NCBI GenBank assembly: GCA_002304445.1
Contig: NEVA01000020.1
Span: 1-59,051, forward strand
Length of the DNA stretch: 59,051 nucleotides
Direction: 5' to 3'
From: Opitutia bacterium Tous-C4FEB
Lineage (GTDB): Bacteria; Verrucomicrobiota; Verrucomicrobiia; Opitutales; Opitutaceae
Part shown: one piece after another, positions 35,377 through 45,800 of the stretch
How positions within the stretch are numbered: the first letter of the stretch is position 1
Layout of the letters: each line of letters begins with the position of its first letter
Notes under the pieces: generated by a model
What the model saw: the letters and a program-made list of their open reading frames with translations, nothing else
Databases searched by the model: none
Told to the model about the DNA's origin: nothing
Translations under genes and position numbers: made by a program

Positions 35377-37350
35377 ATGCCGCATCCCGCTTTCCTCGAT
35401 TCCGCCGATCCCTCGATCTACACCCTGCGCACCACCGCGCCCGGCCCCGCCGGCAAACTCCCGCTCACCGCACAGATGCTGCGCAACGCCACCAGCGGGC
35501 ACATCTTCGGCCTGACGCAGAACGCCGGCATGGGCTGGGACCCGCGCAAACTGCTCGGCAAAGAATTTCTCATTCTCAGCACCCAAGGCGGCATCCGCGC
35601 CACCGACGGCACGCCCGTCGCCCTCGGTTACCACACCGGTCACTGGGAAGTCGGCCTGCTCATGGAGGAAGCCGCGCGCACGTTCTCCGCCCACGGGGCG
35701 ACTCCGTTTGCCGGCTACGTCAGCGATCCGTGCGACGGTCGTTCCAACGGCACGCCCGCGATGCTCGACAGCCTGCCCTACCGCAACGATGCCGCCACCG
35801 TCTTCCGCCGTCTCATCCGTTCGCTCCCCACCTGTCGCGGCGTCGTCGGCGTCGCCACCTGCGACAAGGGTCTGCCCGCGATGATGATGGCCCTCGCCGG
35901 CACGAAACATCTCGCGAGCGTCCTCGTCCCCGGGGGCACCACCCTCCGCTCCGAAGAGGGCGAAGACACCGCCAAGGTCCAGACCCTCGCCGTCCGTTTC
36001 GCCCAAGAGGAAATCACTCTCGATTACGCCGCCGAGATGGGCTGCCGCGCCTGCGGTTCCCCCGGCGGCGGCTGCCAGTTCATGGGCACCGCCGCGACGT
36101 CCCAAGTCGTCGGCGAGGCCCTCGGCATGTCGCTCCCCCACTCCGCGCTCAGTCCCTCCGGCGCCCCGATCTGGCGCGACATGGCCCGCCGCTCCGCTCT
36201 CGCCGTCATGGCCATGGAGCAAAAGGGCCTCACCCTCGCCTCGATTCTCACCGAGGATTCATTGCACAACGCCATGGTTGCCCACGCCGCCGTCGGCGGC
36301 TCGACCAACCTCGTCGTCCACGTCCCCGCCATCGCCCACGCCGCCGGCCTGCGCCGCCCCACCGTCGACGACTGGACGCGCATCAACGCCCTCGTCCCCC
36401 GCCTCGTCGACGTCCTCCCCAACGGCCCGACGCACTTCGCCACCGTGCAGGTCTTCCTCGCCGGCGGCGTCCCCGAGCTGATGCTCCACCTGCGCAACCT
36501 CGGCCTGCTCAAACTCGACGCCCTCACCGTCACCGGCCAATCCCTCGGCGAAAATCTCGCGTGGTGGGAAAAATCCGAGCGCCGCGCCCGTCTCCGCGAA
36601 AAACTCCGCGAGCTCGACCGCGTCGATCCCGACCGCGTGATCCTCGCGCCGCCCGCCGCCCGCGCCATCGGCATGACCAGCACCGTTTCGTTCCTCCGCG
36701 GCAACCTCGCCCCTGAAGGCGCCCTCGTTAAGAGCACCGCCATCGATCCCACGCTCCTCGATGCCGACGGCGTTTTTGCCCACGAAGGCCCCGCCCGCGT
36801 CTTCGGCTCCGAGGCCGCCGCGATGGTCGCGATCAAATCCCGCGGCCCCGACGCTCTCCGCCAAGGCGAGATCGTCGTCCTCATCGGGCTCGGTCCCGCT
36901 GCCGGCATGCCCGAGACTTACCAAGTCACCTCCGCCCTCAAATATCTGCCGAAGGCCAAGGGTGTCGTGCTCCTCACTGACGGCCGTTTCTCCGGCGTCT
37001 CCACCGGTCCGTGCATCGGCCACATGAGTCCTGAGTCCGCCGCCGGCGGCCCCCTCGGCAAACTCCGCGACGGCGACGTTCTCCGCGTGCGCATCGACAC
37101 CCGCAAACTCGAGGGCTCGGTCAACTACATCGGCGCGCACGCCACACCCGAACTTGCCGCCGCCGAGCTCGCCGCGCGCCCAGTGAGCGAAAAACTCATC
37201 CCCAATCCCGCCGTGCCCGCCGACACCGATCTCTGGGCCGCCCTCCAGAGCGTGAGCGGTGGCAGCTGGGGCGGCTGCGTCTACGACGCTCCCCGCATCA
37301 AAGAACTCCTCGCCGTCGGTCTCGCCCACTCTTCCACTCAAAAAAAATGA
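35377..37350 (+). CDS. yjhG: YjhG/YagF-family D-xylonate dehydratase
   Basis: Iron-sulfur dehydratase of the IlvD/Edd superfamily, 657 residues from the ATG at 35377, the size of E. coli YjhG (about 655). It removes water from D-xylonate to give 2-keto-3-deoxy-D-xylonate in the cytoplasm. Similarity to YjhG as I remember it runs end to end: [31 protein letters not shown] (Cys119), [14 protein letters not shown] (Cys162), [14 protein letters not shown] (Cys223, 226, 233), [47 protein letters not shown] and [11 protein letters not shown]. The frame opens to 35164, which is not used. The stop overlaps the next ATG by four bases. Confidence 0.93.
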   Translation: MPHPAFLDSADPSIYTLRTTAPGPAGKLPLTAQMLRNATSGHIFGLTQNAGMGWDPRKLLGKEFLILSTQGGIRATDGTPVALGYHTGHWEVGLLMEEAARTFSAHGATPFAGYVSDPCDGRSNGTPAMLDSLPYRNDAATVFRRLIRSLPTCRGVVGVATCDKGLPAMMMALAGTKHLASVLVPGGTTLRSEEGEDTAKVQTLAVRFAQEEITLDYAAEMGCRACGSPGGGCQFMGTAATSQVVGEALGMSLPHSALSPSGAPIWRDMARRSALAVMAMEQKGLTLASILTEDSLHNAMVAHAAVGGSTNLVVHVPAIAHAAGLRRPTVDDWTRINALVPRLVDVLPNGPTHFATVQVFLAGGVPELMLHLRNLGLLKLDALTVTGQSLGENLAWWEKSERRARLREKLRELDRVDPDRVILAPPAARAIGMTSTVSFLRGNLAPEGALVKSTAIDPTLLDADGVFAHEGPARVFGSEAAAMVAIKSRGPDALRQGEIVVLIGLGPAAGMPETYQVTSALKYLPKAKGVVLLTDGRFSGVSTGPCIGHMSPESAAGGPLGKLRDGDVLRVRIDTRKLEGSVNYIGAHATPELAAAELAARPVSEKLIPNPAVPADTDLWAALQSVSGGSWGGCVYDAPRIKELLAVGLAHSSTQKK

Positions 37351-38168
37351 TCCTCCTCCACGCCGCCTCCGATCACCTCGTCGCCGTCTCCGCCGGCCGC
37401 ACCGTCCGCCTCGATCTCACGCTCGACGCGCTCTTCGTCGCCGCCGATCCCGCCGCACTCCTGCGCTCGCTGATCGCCGCCGCGCCCACGGCCACGTTGC
37501 CCGCGCACCCGCGCGCGCCGCTGCAATCCCAGGAAGTTTGGGCCGCCGGCGTCACGTATTTCCGCAGCATGACGGCCCGCAAAGAGGAATCCAAAGACTC
37601 CGGCGGCGGCACGTTCTACGACCGCGTCTACCACGCCGACCGCCCCGAAATCTTTTTCAAATCCACGCCGCACCGTGTCGCCGCCCCCGGCACACCCGTC
37701 CGCATCCGCGCCGATTCCAAGTGGAACGTCCCCGAGCCCGAGCTCACCCTCGCGATCAACTCCGCCGGAAAAATCTTCGGTTACACCATCGGCAACGACA
37801 TGAGTTCGCGCGACATCGAGGGCGAAAACCCCCTCTACCTCCCGCAGGCCAAAGTCTACGACCGCTCCGCCGCTCTCGGCCCCGCCCTCCTCGTCACCGA
37901 CGAACCGCTCCCGCCCACCACCGAAATCTCCATCGAGATCCGCCGCGCCGGCGCCGCCGTTTTCTCCGGCGCGACGACGATCAGCCAGATCAAGCGCACC
38001 TTCGTCTCGCTCGCGGAATTCCTCTTTCGCGACAACTCCTTCCCGCACGGCTGCTACCTCATGACCGGCACCGGCGTCGTCCCGCCCGACAATTTTACCC
38101 TGCACTCCGGTGACGAGGTCCGCATCACCATCGCGCCCATCGGCACGCTCATCAACTCCATCGCCTAG
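37347..38168 (+). CDS. FAH-family 2-keto-3-deoxy-sugar-acid dehydratase
   Basis: Fumarylacetoacetate-hydrolase-fold enzyme of 273 residues. Signatures are [64 protein letters not shown] with its metal-binding acidic residues (EPEL), and [14 protein letters not shown]. After a xylonate dehydratase and before a semialdehyde dehydrogenase the expected reaction is dehydration of 2-keto-3-deoxy-D-xylonate to alpha-ketoglutarate semialdehyde (KdaD/XylX role in the Weimberg pathway). The ATG overlaps the dehydratase stop (ATGA) after a run of eight As, so the genes are translationally coupled. A hydrolase role is possible but fits the context less well. Confidence 0.86.
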   Translation: MILLHAASDHLVAVSAGRTVRLDLTLDALFVAADPAALLRSLIAAAPTATLPAHPRAPLQSQEVWAAGVTYFRSMTARKEESKDSGGGTFYDRVYHADRPEIFFKSTPHRVAAPGTPVRIRADSKWNVPEPELTLAINSAGKIFGYTIGNDMSSRDIEGENPLYLPQAKVYDRSAALGPALLVTDEPLPPTTEISIEIRRAGAAVFSGATTISQIKRTFVSLAEFLFRDNSFPHGCYLMTGTGVVPPDNFTLHSGDEVRITIAPIGTLINSIA

Positions 38169-38219
38169 TCCTCCCCCTCCGCCTCTCCTTCTCTCCCTCT
38201 CCTCTTCTCTAACTCTTCC

Positions 38220-39818
38220 ATGTCCTCCTCTCTCCTCGGCCTCAGCCTTCTCGCCGGCCAAACCGGTGCCACCGGCGGCACCGTCTTCCATGCCGTCAAT
38301 CCCACCACCGGCGAAAACCTCGCGCCCGATTTCCACGAGGCCTCTCTCGCCGAGGTCAACTCCGCCCTTAACGCCGCGGCCGCTGCCTTTGAAATCTACC
38401 GCGCCGTCCCCGCCGAGACTCGCGCCCGCTTGCTCGACACCATCGCCGCCGAGATCGAAGCCCTCGGCGACGCTCTCCTCCAACGCGCCCACGCCGAGAC
38501 CGGCCTCCCGCTCCCGCGCCTCACCGGCGAGCGCGCCCGCACCTGCGGCCAGCTCCGCCTCTTCGCCGCCGTCGTGCGCGAGGGCTCGTGGGTCGACGCC
38601 CGCATCGACACCGCGTTGCCCGATCGTCAACCGCTCCCGCGGCCCGATTTGCGCCGCATGTTGATCGCCCTCGGCCCCGTCGTCGTTTTCGGCTCCAGCA
38701 ATTTTCCTTTCGCGTTCTCCGTCGCCGGCGGCGACACCGCTTCGGCCCTCGCCGCCGGCTGTCCCGTCGTCGTGAAGGCCCACCGCGCCCACGCCGGCAC
38801 CGCCGAGCTGGTCGGCCACGCCGTCGTCCGCGCCGTCGCCGCCTGCGGCCTACCCGCCGGCCTGTTTTCCCTCGTGCACGGCGGCGGCTCCACCGTCGGC
38901 ATTGCGATGGTCAAGCATCCCGCCGTCACCGCCGTCGGCTTCACCGGCTCGCACGCCGCCGGCCGCGCGCTCTGCGACGCTGCCGCCTCGCGCCCGCATC
39001 CGATCCCCGTCTTCGCCGAGATGAGCAGCCTCAATCCCGTCTTCCTCCTGCCCGGCGCCCTCCGCGATCGCGGCCCCGCCATCGCCACCGGCCTGTGCGG
39101 TTCGTTCACGCTCGGCGTCGGCCAGTTCTGCACGAAGCCCGGTCTCGTCTTCGCTCTCCGCGGCGCCGACACCTCAGCCTTTCTCGAAAAACTTTCCGCC
39201 GCCGTCCAGGGCGCCGCCTGCGCCACGATGCTTACGCCCGGCATTCGCTCCGCGTTTTTGGAGAACCGCGCCGCCGTCACCGGGCTCGCCGGCGTCACGT
39301 TGCTCGCCGCCGCGTCCGCCGCGCCCGACGCGAAAAAAACCGAAGCCCAGCCCAGCGTCGCCGTCACCACCGCGCAAAATTTCCTCGCTCACCCCGCGCT
39401 CGCCACCGAGGCGTTCGGCCCGTTCACCCTCGTCGTCACCGCGGAAACCGCCGCCGAGCTCACCGCCTGCGCGCGCGCCCTCGAGGGCCAGCTCACGGCC
39501 ACGCTCCACGGCAACACCGATGACCTCGCCTCCGCCGCGCCGCTCGTGGCCCTGCTCGAACAAAAGGCCGGCCGTCTCGTCCTCAACGCGTTTCCCACCG
39601 GCGTCGAAGTCAGCCCGGCGATGAACCACGGCGGCCCGTCGCCCGCCGCGAGCGACACCCGCTTCACCTCCGTTGGCACCGCCGCGCTCCTGCGTTTCGC
39701 GCGCCCGATCTGCTACCAGAGCTTCCCCGCCGCGCTGCTCCCCGCGGCGTTGCAGGACGCCAACCCTCTCGGCCTCATGCGCCTCGTCGACGGTCAGCGC
39801 ACCACGGCGGCCCGATAG
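38220..39818 (+). CDS. Aldehyde dehydrogenase, alpha-ketoglutaric semialdehyde type
   Basis: NAD(P)-dependent aldehyde dehydrogenase of 532 residues. Catalytic residues are Asn161 (GSSNFPFAFSVAGGDT), Glu267 (FAEMSSLNPVF) and Cys304 (GQFCTKPG). The segments ASALAAGCPVVVKAH and EMSSLNPVFLLPGAL are those of the KGSADH group that oxidises 2,5-dioxopentanoate to 2-oxoglutarate. This completes the Weimberg route started by the two upstream dehydratases. The gap from the FAH gene is 51 bases, almost all C and T; no Shine-Dalgarno motif is seen. The fusion gene starts 11 bases after its stop. Confidence 0.9.
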   Translation: MSSSLLGLSLLAGQTGATGGTVFHAVNPTTGENLAPDFHEASLAEVNSALNAAAAAFEIYRAVPAETRARLLDTIAAEIEALGDALLQRAHAETGLPLPRLTGERARTCGQLRLFAAVVREGSWVDARIDTALPDRQPLPRPDLRRMLIALGPVVVFGSSNFPFAFSVAGGDTASALAAGCPVVVKAHRAHAGTAELVGHAVVRAVAACGLPAGLFSLVHGGGSTVGIAMVKHPAVTAVGFTGSHAAGRALCDAAASRPHPIPVFAEMSSLNPVFLLPGALRDRGPAIATGLCGSFTLGVGQFCTKPGLVFALRGADTSAFLEKLSAAVQGAACATMLTPGIRSAFLENRAAVTGLAGVTLLAAASAAPDAKKTEAQPSVAVTTAQNFLAHPALATEAFGPFTLVVTAETAAELTACARALEGQLTATLHGNTDDLASAAPLVALLEQKAGRLVLNAFPTGVEVSPAMNHGGPSPAASDTRFTSVGTAALLRFARPICYQSFPAALLPAALQDANPLGLMRLVDGQRTTAAR

Positions 39819-39829
39819 CCTTTGCCAAA

Positions 39830-42283
39830 ATGTTGCGCCGCTCCCTCGCCCTCGTTCTCGCCTTTTCCGCCACCGCAACCGCTGCCGAACCCGCCCCGCG
39901 CTCACCCGAAACCATCGTCGCCACCTTCTGTACCGCCTGCCACGGCGCGCAGCTCACCGGCGAACGCGCCCCCAGCCTGCTCGACGACCGCTGGCTCCAC
40001 GGCAGTGACGACGCCTCCGTGCTGCGCAGCATCGCCGAGGGCTTTCCGCTCCTCGGGATGCCCGGTTACGGCGCCGTCCTTTCCACCACCGAGCAACGCG
40101 ATCTCCTCGCCTACCTCCGCCGTCAGGCCGCCGAGTTCGCCGCCGGTCGCATCGCCCCGCCACCCCCGCCGCCCGCCGAGCCAGTCGAGAGTCAGCTTCA
40201 CTCGTTTCGCATCGAAACCCTCGTCGAGGGTCTCGAACGCCCGTGGGGTTTCGCCTTTCTCCCCGACGGCCGCGTCCTCGTCACCGAGCGCCCCGGGCGC
40301 CTCCGCATCATTGAAAACGGCCGGCTCCTCCCCGCGCCGGTCGCCGGACTCCCCGAGATCTTCGTCAAACAGGACGGCGGCCTGCTCGACCTTATCGCCC
40401 ACCCCGATTTCGCGAACAACGGCTGGATCTATCTCGCCTACACCGAAGCCGGCCCGGTCGAGCGCACCTCCATGGCCGTCGTCGTCCGCGGCCGCATCTG
40501 GGAAAACCGCTGGACCGATCAGGAAACTATTTTCCGCGCCGACCCCAAATTTTACACCACCGACACCTCGCACTACGGTTGCCGCTTTCTCTTCGATCCC
40601 ACCGGCCATCTCTTTTTCACCATCGGCGACCGCGGCGACGCCGCCCAGGCCCAAGACCTCTCCAGCCCTTTCGGCAAAATCCTCCGCGTCACCGCCGATG
40701 GCCGCATCCCGCCCGACAACCCGTTCGTCAACCGCCCCGATGCCCTCGGCTCGGTTTGGAGTTACGGCCATCGCCACGTGCAGGGGCTGAGTTATCACCC
40801 CGTCACCGGGAAACTCTGGACCACCGAGCACGGCCCCGTCGGCGGCGACGAACTCAATTTCATCGAGCCCGGCCGCAACTACGGCTGGCCCTTGATCTCC
40901 ACCGGTGTCGATCCCACCCGCGTCTACACCGACGCCCGCCCCGGCCTCACCGCGCCCGCCGCGCAATGGACGCCCAGTATCGCGCCTTCCGGCATCGCCT
41001 TCTACACCGGCGACAAATTTCCCTCGTGGAAAAACCAATTGCTCGTCGCCGGTCTCGCCGGCCAACAGCTCCGCCGCGTCGAGACCGAGGGCGACCGCGT
41101 CGTCCGCCAAGAAGTTCTGTTCAAAGGCTTCGGCCGCATCCGCACCGTCACCATCCGACCCGACGGCCTGCCCTACGTGCTCTTCGACGGCACACCCGGC
41201 CGCTTCGCCCGGCTCGTCCCCGTCGCCACCGACCCTGCGCTCGCCGCCGCCCGGCCCGCCGTCCGCCGCGGCATCTTCGGCCGCACCGCCGACGGCATCG
41301 AAGTCGAGAGCTACACCCTCACCAACCGCGCCGGCGCCACCGCGCAGATCATCACTCTTGGCGCCATCATCGCCGATCTCCGCGTCCCCGATCGCTCCGG
41401 CGTGATGTCCGGCGTCGTCGAGAAAATCACCCCCAGCGCCGAGGGCTTTGCAAAAGGTTTCAAAAGCCCGGCCGCCGTCATCGGCCGTTTCGCCAACCGG
41501 ATCGCCAACGCCCGCTTCACCCTCGACGGACGCACCGTCGAGGTCACCCCCAACGCCGGCATCCACCACATCCACGGCGGCCGCCGCGGCTTCGACAAAA
41601 AAATCTGGCTCGCCGAGCCGCCCGCCCCCACGGGGCCCGCGCGCGTGCGCCTCTCGCTCGTGAGCCCTGCCGGCGAGGAAGGCTACCCCGGCACCCTCAA
41701 CGTCTCGGTCACTTACACGCTCACCGAGGCCAACACCCTCCGCCTCGATTACGAGGCGACGACCGATGCGCCCACGCCGGTCAACCTCACCAACCACGCC
41801 TACTTCAACCTCGGTTCCGGCGGCGACGTCACCGACTACGAACTCACCCTCGCCGCCGCCCGCTTCACCGTCGCTGACGACCGCCGCTTCCCCACCGGCG
41901 AAATCGCGCCCGTGCGCGGCACGCCCCTCGATTTCACCACGCCCACCCGCCTCGCGGCCCGCGCCGCCCAGCTCGGCCCCCGCCCGATCTACGATCACAA
42001 CTTCGTGATCGACCGTCCCGCCGGCGACGCCTCGCTCCGTTTTGCCGCGCGGGTCTACGACGCCGCGAGCGGCCGCCAAATGGAGACGTGGACCACCGAA
42101 CCCGGCCTGCAACTTTACACCAGCGTGCTCAGCCTCACGCCCGTGATCGGCCGCGTCGGCTTCTTCTGCCTTGAGACCCAGCACTTCCCCGACTCCGTCA
42201 ACCACCCCCACTTCCCCTCGACGATCCTCCGCCCCGGGGACACGTTCCGCTCCACCACCGAGTATCGCTTTACGACGCGCTGA
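39830..42283 (+). CDS. Exported fusion: cytochrome c - PQQ aldose dehydrogenase - aldose 1-epimerase
   Basis: Single protein of 817 residues with three domains behind a signal peptide (1-19). A class I cytochrome c domain (about 24-105) has CTACH (Cys34, Cys37, His38) and the likely axial Met77 in GMPGY. After a Pro-rich linker (108-118) comes a soluble-type PQQ sugar dehydrogenase propeller (about 124-465) like YliI/Asd: LERPWGFAFLPDGRVLVTER, GHRHVQGLSYHP and TTEHGPVGGDELNF. From about 480 follows a full GalM-type mutarotase with GIHHIHGG, His656 in NLTNHAYFNL, Asp722 and Glu782 in CLETQHFPD. It should equilibrate sugar anomers, oxidise the aldose at C1 and pass electrons to its own haem, in the periplasm. 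It is the last gene of the Weimberg-type operon. Confidence 0.92.
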   Translation: MLRRSLALVLAFSATATAAEPAPRSPETIVATFCTACHGAQLTGERAPSLLDDRWLHGSDDASVLRSIAEGFPLLGMPGYGAVLSTTEQRDLLAYLRRQAAEFAAGRIAPPPPPPAEPVESQLHSFRIETLVEGLERPWGFAFLPDGRVLVTERPGRLRIIENGRLLPAPVAGLPEIFVKQDGGLLDLIAHPDFANNGWIYLAYTEAGPVERTSMAVVVRGRIWENRWTDQETIFRADPKFYTTDTSHYGCRFLFDPTGHLFFTIGDRGDAAQAQDLSSPFGKILRVTADGRIPPDNPFVNRPDALGSVWSYGHRHVQGLSYHPVTGKLWTTEHGPVGGDELNFIEPGRNYGWPLISTGVDPTRVYTDARPGLTAPAAQWTPSIAPSGIAFYTGDKFPSWKNQLLVAGLAGQQLRRVETEGDRVVRQEVLFKGFGRIRTVTIRPDGLPYVLFDGTPGRFARLVPVATDPALAAARPAVRRGIFGRTADGIEVESYTLTNRAGATAQIITLGAIIADLRVPDRSGVMSGVVEKITPSAEGFAKGFKSPAAVIGRFANRIANARFTLDGRTVEVTPNAGIHHIHGGRRGFDKKIWLAEPPAPTGPARVRLSLVSPAGEEGYPGTLNVSVTYTLTEANTLRLDYEATTDAPTPVNLTNHAYFNLGSGGDVTDYELTLAAARFTVADDRRFPTGEIAPVRGTPLDFTTPTRLAARAAQLGPRPIYDHNFVIDRPAGDASLRFAARVYDAASGRQMETWTTEPGLQLYTSVLSLTPVIGRVGFFCLETQHFPDSVNHPHFPSTILRPGDTFRSTTEYRFTTR

Positions 42284-42811
42284 TTTCTCCATCCGAACGT
42301 CCTCTTTGCCGCCAGCGGCCCTTCTGCTCGCTTCATCGATTATGGCCACTCTCGTGATCGAATCATTTCCCTAATCACTCCACGCCCGGCTGGAACAAAC
42401 GGCCGCCGCTCACCGCCGCTCCGTGCCCCAAGAGACCATTCATCTTTTAGAGCGAGCTCTGGCGATTACGCCCCCAAACCCACCCGTGCGCTCCGGCCCC
42501 TCCCATTGGGGCTCGCGCCGCGTTCTGCCCTAGCTTGAGGCAGCTCTCCGTTCGACCCCGTCGGATCACTCCATCGACTCCACCCGTATGATTTCCGACG
42601 AACGTGATGCCCGATGATCGGTGCTTACTACGATTCCAGTTACCTCCTGTAGCTTCAATGCCCGGAGCTTGGCAGCACTGACTCATTTTCCAGCCCGACT
42701 CACTGCGAAAGCCCGGCATTTGCGCTTGAACCTCGTCGCCGCTTTTCCGCACTCTGCGGCGTTCCCCCGGTTTCCCCCGATCAGTCGTCGTCCGGGAAGT
42801 TACCCCCACCC
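42284..42811. other. Gap without a recognisable gene
   Basis: In 528 bases I find no supported gene, hairpin terminator or repeat. The longest open frame (minus strand, 42447-42845, 132 codons) has no recognisable domain and crosses the receptor start. The base composition is lower in GC than the flanking genes. It probably holds the promoter of the receptor gene, but no clear -35/-10 pair is visible. Confidence 0.5.
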
Positions 42812-45800
42812 ATGACAACCCGCTCATCTCCCATCTGCACTGCAATCGCCTGCCTTGCCCTCGTCTTCACGTCCACCGTCTGCTCCGCTGCGGCTGCCAC
42901 GACTGCATTGGCGGCGCAGGCTACCGGCGCGATCTCCGGCCGGGTCCAAAATGTCGCCACCGGCCAGTATCTGAACAACGCCCGTGTCACCGTGAAAGGC
43001 ACCGAAAGCGTCGCCTTCACCGACCAAACCGGCAGCTATCGCCTGACCGGTTTGCCCGCCGGCTCGACCGTTCTCGAGGTGTTCTTCACCGGCCTCGATC
43101 CACTTCAACTTCCGGTGACGATCCGCGCCGGCGAAGTCATCGAGCAAGACGTCAGCCTGACGAGCGCCACGCGCTACGGCACGGACGCTTCCGGCACGGT
43201 CAAACTCGACTCGTTCGTCGTCACCACCGGCCGTGAGACCGACGGCGCCGCCATCGCCATCAACGAGCAGCGCTTCGCCCCGAACATCAAGAACGTCGTC
43301 GCGGCCGATGCGCTCGGCGATGTCATGGACGGGAATGTTGGCGAGTTCCTCAAATTCATGCCCGGTGTCACCGCCGAGTATGACCGCGAATCCGGCGGCT
43401 CCGTCGCCTCGGTGTCTGTGCGCGGCTTTCCCACCGCGCAGGCCGTGGTCTCAGGCGACGGCCTCCAGATGGCCAATACCGGCAACCCCCAAGGCTCGTC
43501 GCGCGTCTTCCAGTTCACCCAGGTTTCCATCAACAACATCTCGCGCATCGAAGTGACCAAGGTGCCGACACCCTCGACCCCCGCCGACTCCATGGCCGGC
43601 TCGATCGACATGGTGAGCAAGAGCGCCTTCGAGCGCAAAGACGCCCAGCTCCGCTACAGCGTGGGGATTTCGGGCAATCACCGCACGGCTAGCGTCCAAA
43701 AAGTCCCGCACACCACCGACGAGCGCGTCTACAAGGTGCTACCGAGTTTCACCTTCGACTACACTCTGCCCGTCACCAAAAACTTCGGCCTCGTCGTCAC
43801 GGGTCAGAGCCAGAATCGCTTCATCGAGATGCAGTGGGTGCCGCGCGGATTTGGTACCACCGCGACCGGCGTTTCCGGCGCCTCGGTCAGCCGGCCCTAC
43901 CTGCAATCCTTTCAGCTGAACAGCGTCCCGCGCGCCAACACCCGCAACGCCGTCGGTCTGAAAGCGGATTGGCGCGCCACGCCCAATGGCGTCCTCTCGC
44001 TCAACCTGGAACGCAGCCGCTTCGTCTCGGACCGCTCCAATGCCTCCATTTTGCTCTCTACCGGCACCAACGGCGTGCCCAATCCCGCCACCGGCTTGCC
44101 GCTCACCTTCGGCGATAACTTCACGTCCGGCGCCACCGGGCGCGGGGCCATCACAATCGGCAATGGCGGTGCCGGCGTCCGCCAGCAACTCGACACCGAA
44201 GCCGTCGGCCTGCGCTACCGTTTCGACGATGGCAACTGGCGCGTCGTCGCCGCCCTCGGCCAGTCGAATTCCTCCGGCGGCTACCAAGACACCATCCACG
44301 GCCGCTTCCGCGCCCTCGTGATCACCAACCGCATCCCCGTCCGCGTGAGTTTCGCCCAGATCGACGACGTCCGCCCGCAATCGATCCAGGTCTTCGACAA
44401 CTCCGACCGCTCCTTCGACATCACCAATCTCGACAACTACCAGGTGAACTCCGCCACCTCCACCCCGCGCGTCATCCGCGACAGTCTTGCCAATGGGAAA
44501 CTGGATGTGCGCAAGACCTTGCCGATGTTTTCGTTTCCCGCCGCGATTCAGGTCGGCGGACTCCGCCGCGTGCAGGTCCGCGACGTGCGCCGCGAGAGCA
44601 TCAACTGGAACTACAACGGTCCCGATGGAAATCCCGCGACGCCCGATTCGCCGTCGCTCTTCCGCAATACCGTCTACGTGAACCAGAGCGAAAACTTCGG
44701 TTTCAAAAACTTGCCGTTCGTCTCCACGGCCAACGCCCTCCGCGCGTTCCAATCCAACCCGACGCTCTTCAGCAAGACCACGGCGCAGACGACCGCCGAG
44801 GAACTTTTCCGCCTGAATAATTCCGAGCGGCTGCAAGAAGCCGTGACCGCCGGCTACGTCCAAGCCGAGCTCGGCCTCTTCCAAAACCGCCTCAAAGTCC
44901 TCACCGGCGTGCGCTACGAACGGACCGACGCCGACGGCCAAGGCATCCGCACCGACGCCAACGCGGTCTGGCTCCGCAACGCCGACGGTTCCTTCGCTCG
45001 CACCGCCGACGGCGCCCGTATCCGCCGCCCCGAGGCCGGCGCCGTCGGCTCGTTGCAAGAGCTCGCCGTCACCCGCCGGGAGCGCGGCACCAAAGCCTCA
45101 CGCACCTACGACGGCTATTACCCGAGCCTGCACCTCACCTACCAGATCCGCGAAAATCTCCTCGTTCGTTTGGCCTACGCCAAGACCTACGGCCGCCCCG
45201 ATTTCGCCTCCATCGTCCCGAATACCACCGTCGACGAAACCGATTTCGGCAACGCCACGCCCGACCCCAACCAAATCCCCGGCCGCATCACGACGCGCAA
45301 TACCGGCCTGCGCCCATGGACCGGCGATAACTACGATCTGTCCGTCGAATACTACACGCCTCAAGGCGGCGTTTTCAGCGCCGGTGCCTTTCGCAAGGAA
45401 ATCAGCAACTTCTTCGGCAACGCCGTGAAGGTCGCCACCGCCGCCGATCTTGAGCTGCTCGAACTCGACCCCCGCTACGTTGGCTGGCAGATCACGACCG
45501 CCTTCAACGTTCCCGGCACCGCCCGCGTCGATGGCGTGGAGTTCAACGCCCGCCACTCGCTCCGGGCCCTCGGTTCGTGGGGTCGCCATTTCAGCGCCTT
45601 CGCCAACGGCACAAAACTCAGACTGCAGGGCGGCACCGACTCCGACTTCAGCGGCTTTATCCCGGAGAGCGCCAACTGGGGCCTCGATTTCAAAAGCAAG
45701 CGTTTCAGCGTAATGGCCAATTGGAACCACCGCGGCCAGCAACGCCTCGGCCGCATCGCCGCCCTCGGTACCGATGCCTACGAATACGCCAAGGCGCGCA

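Noticed and set aside
37338-38819. 493-codon minus-strand frame opposite the FAH and aldehyde dehydrogenase genes
   Set aside because: Covers the C/T-rich gap and two real genes; no conserved motif.
39902-42349. 815-codon minus-strand frame opposite the fusion enzyme
   Set aside because: No domain recognised; Gly/Asp/Val-rich shadow of the fusion gene.
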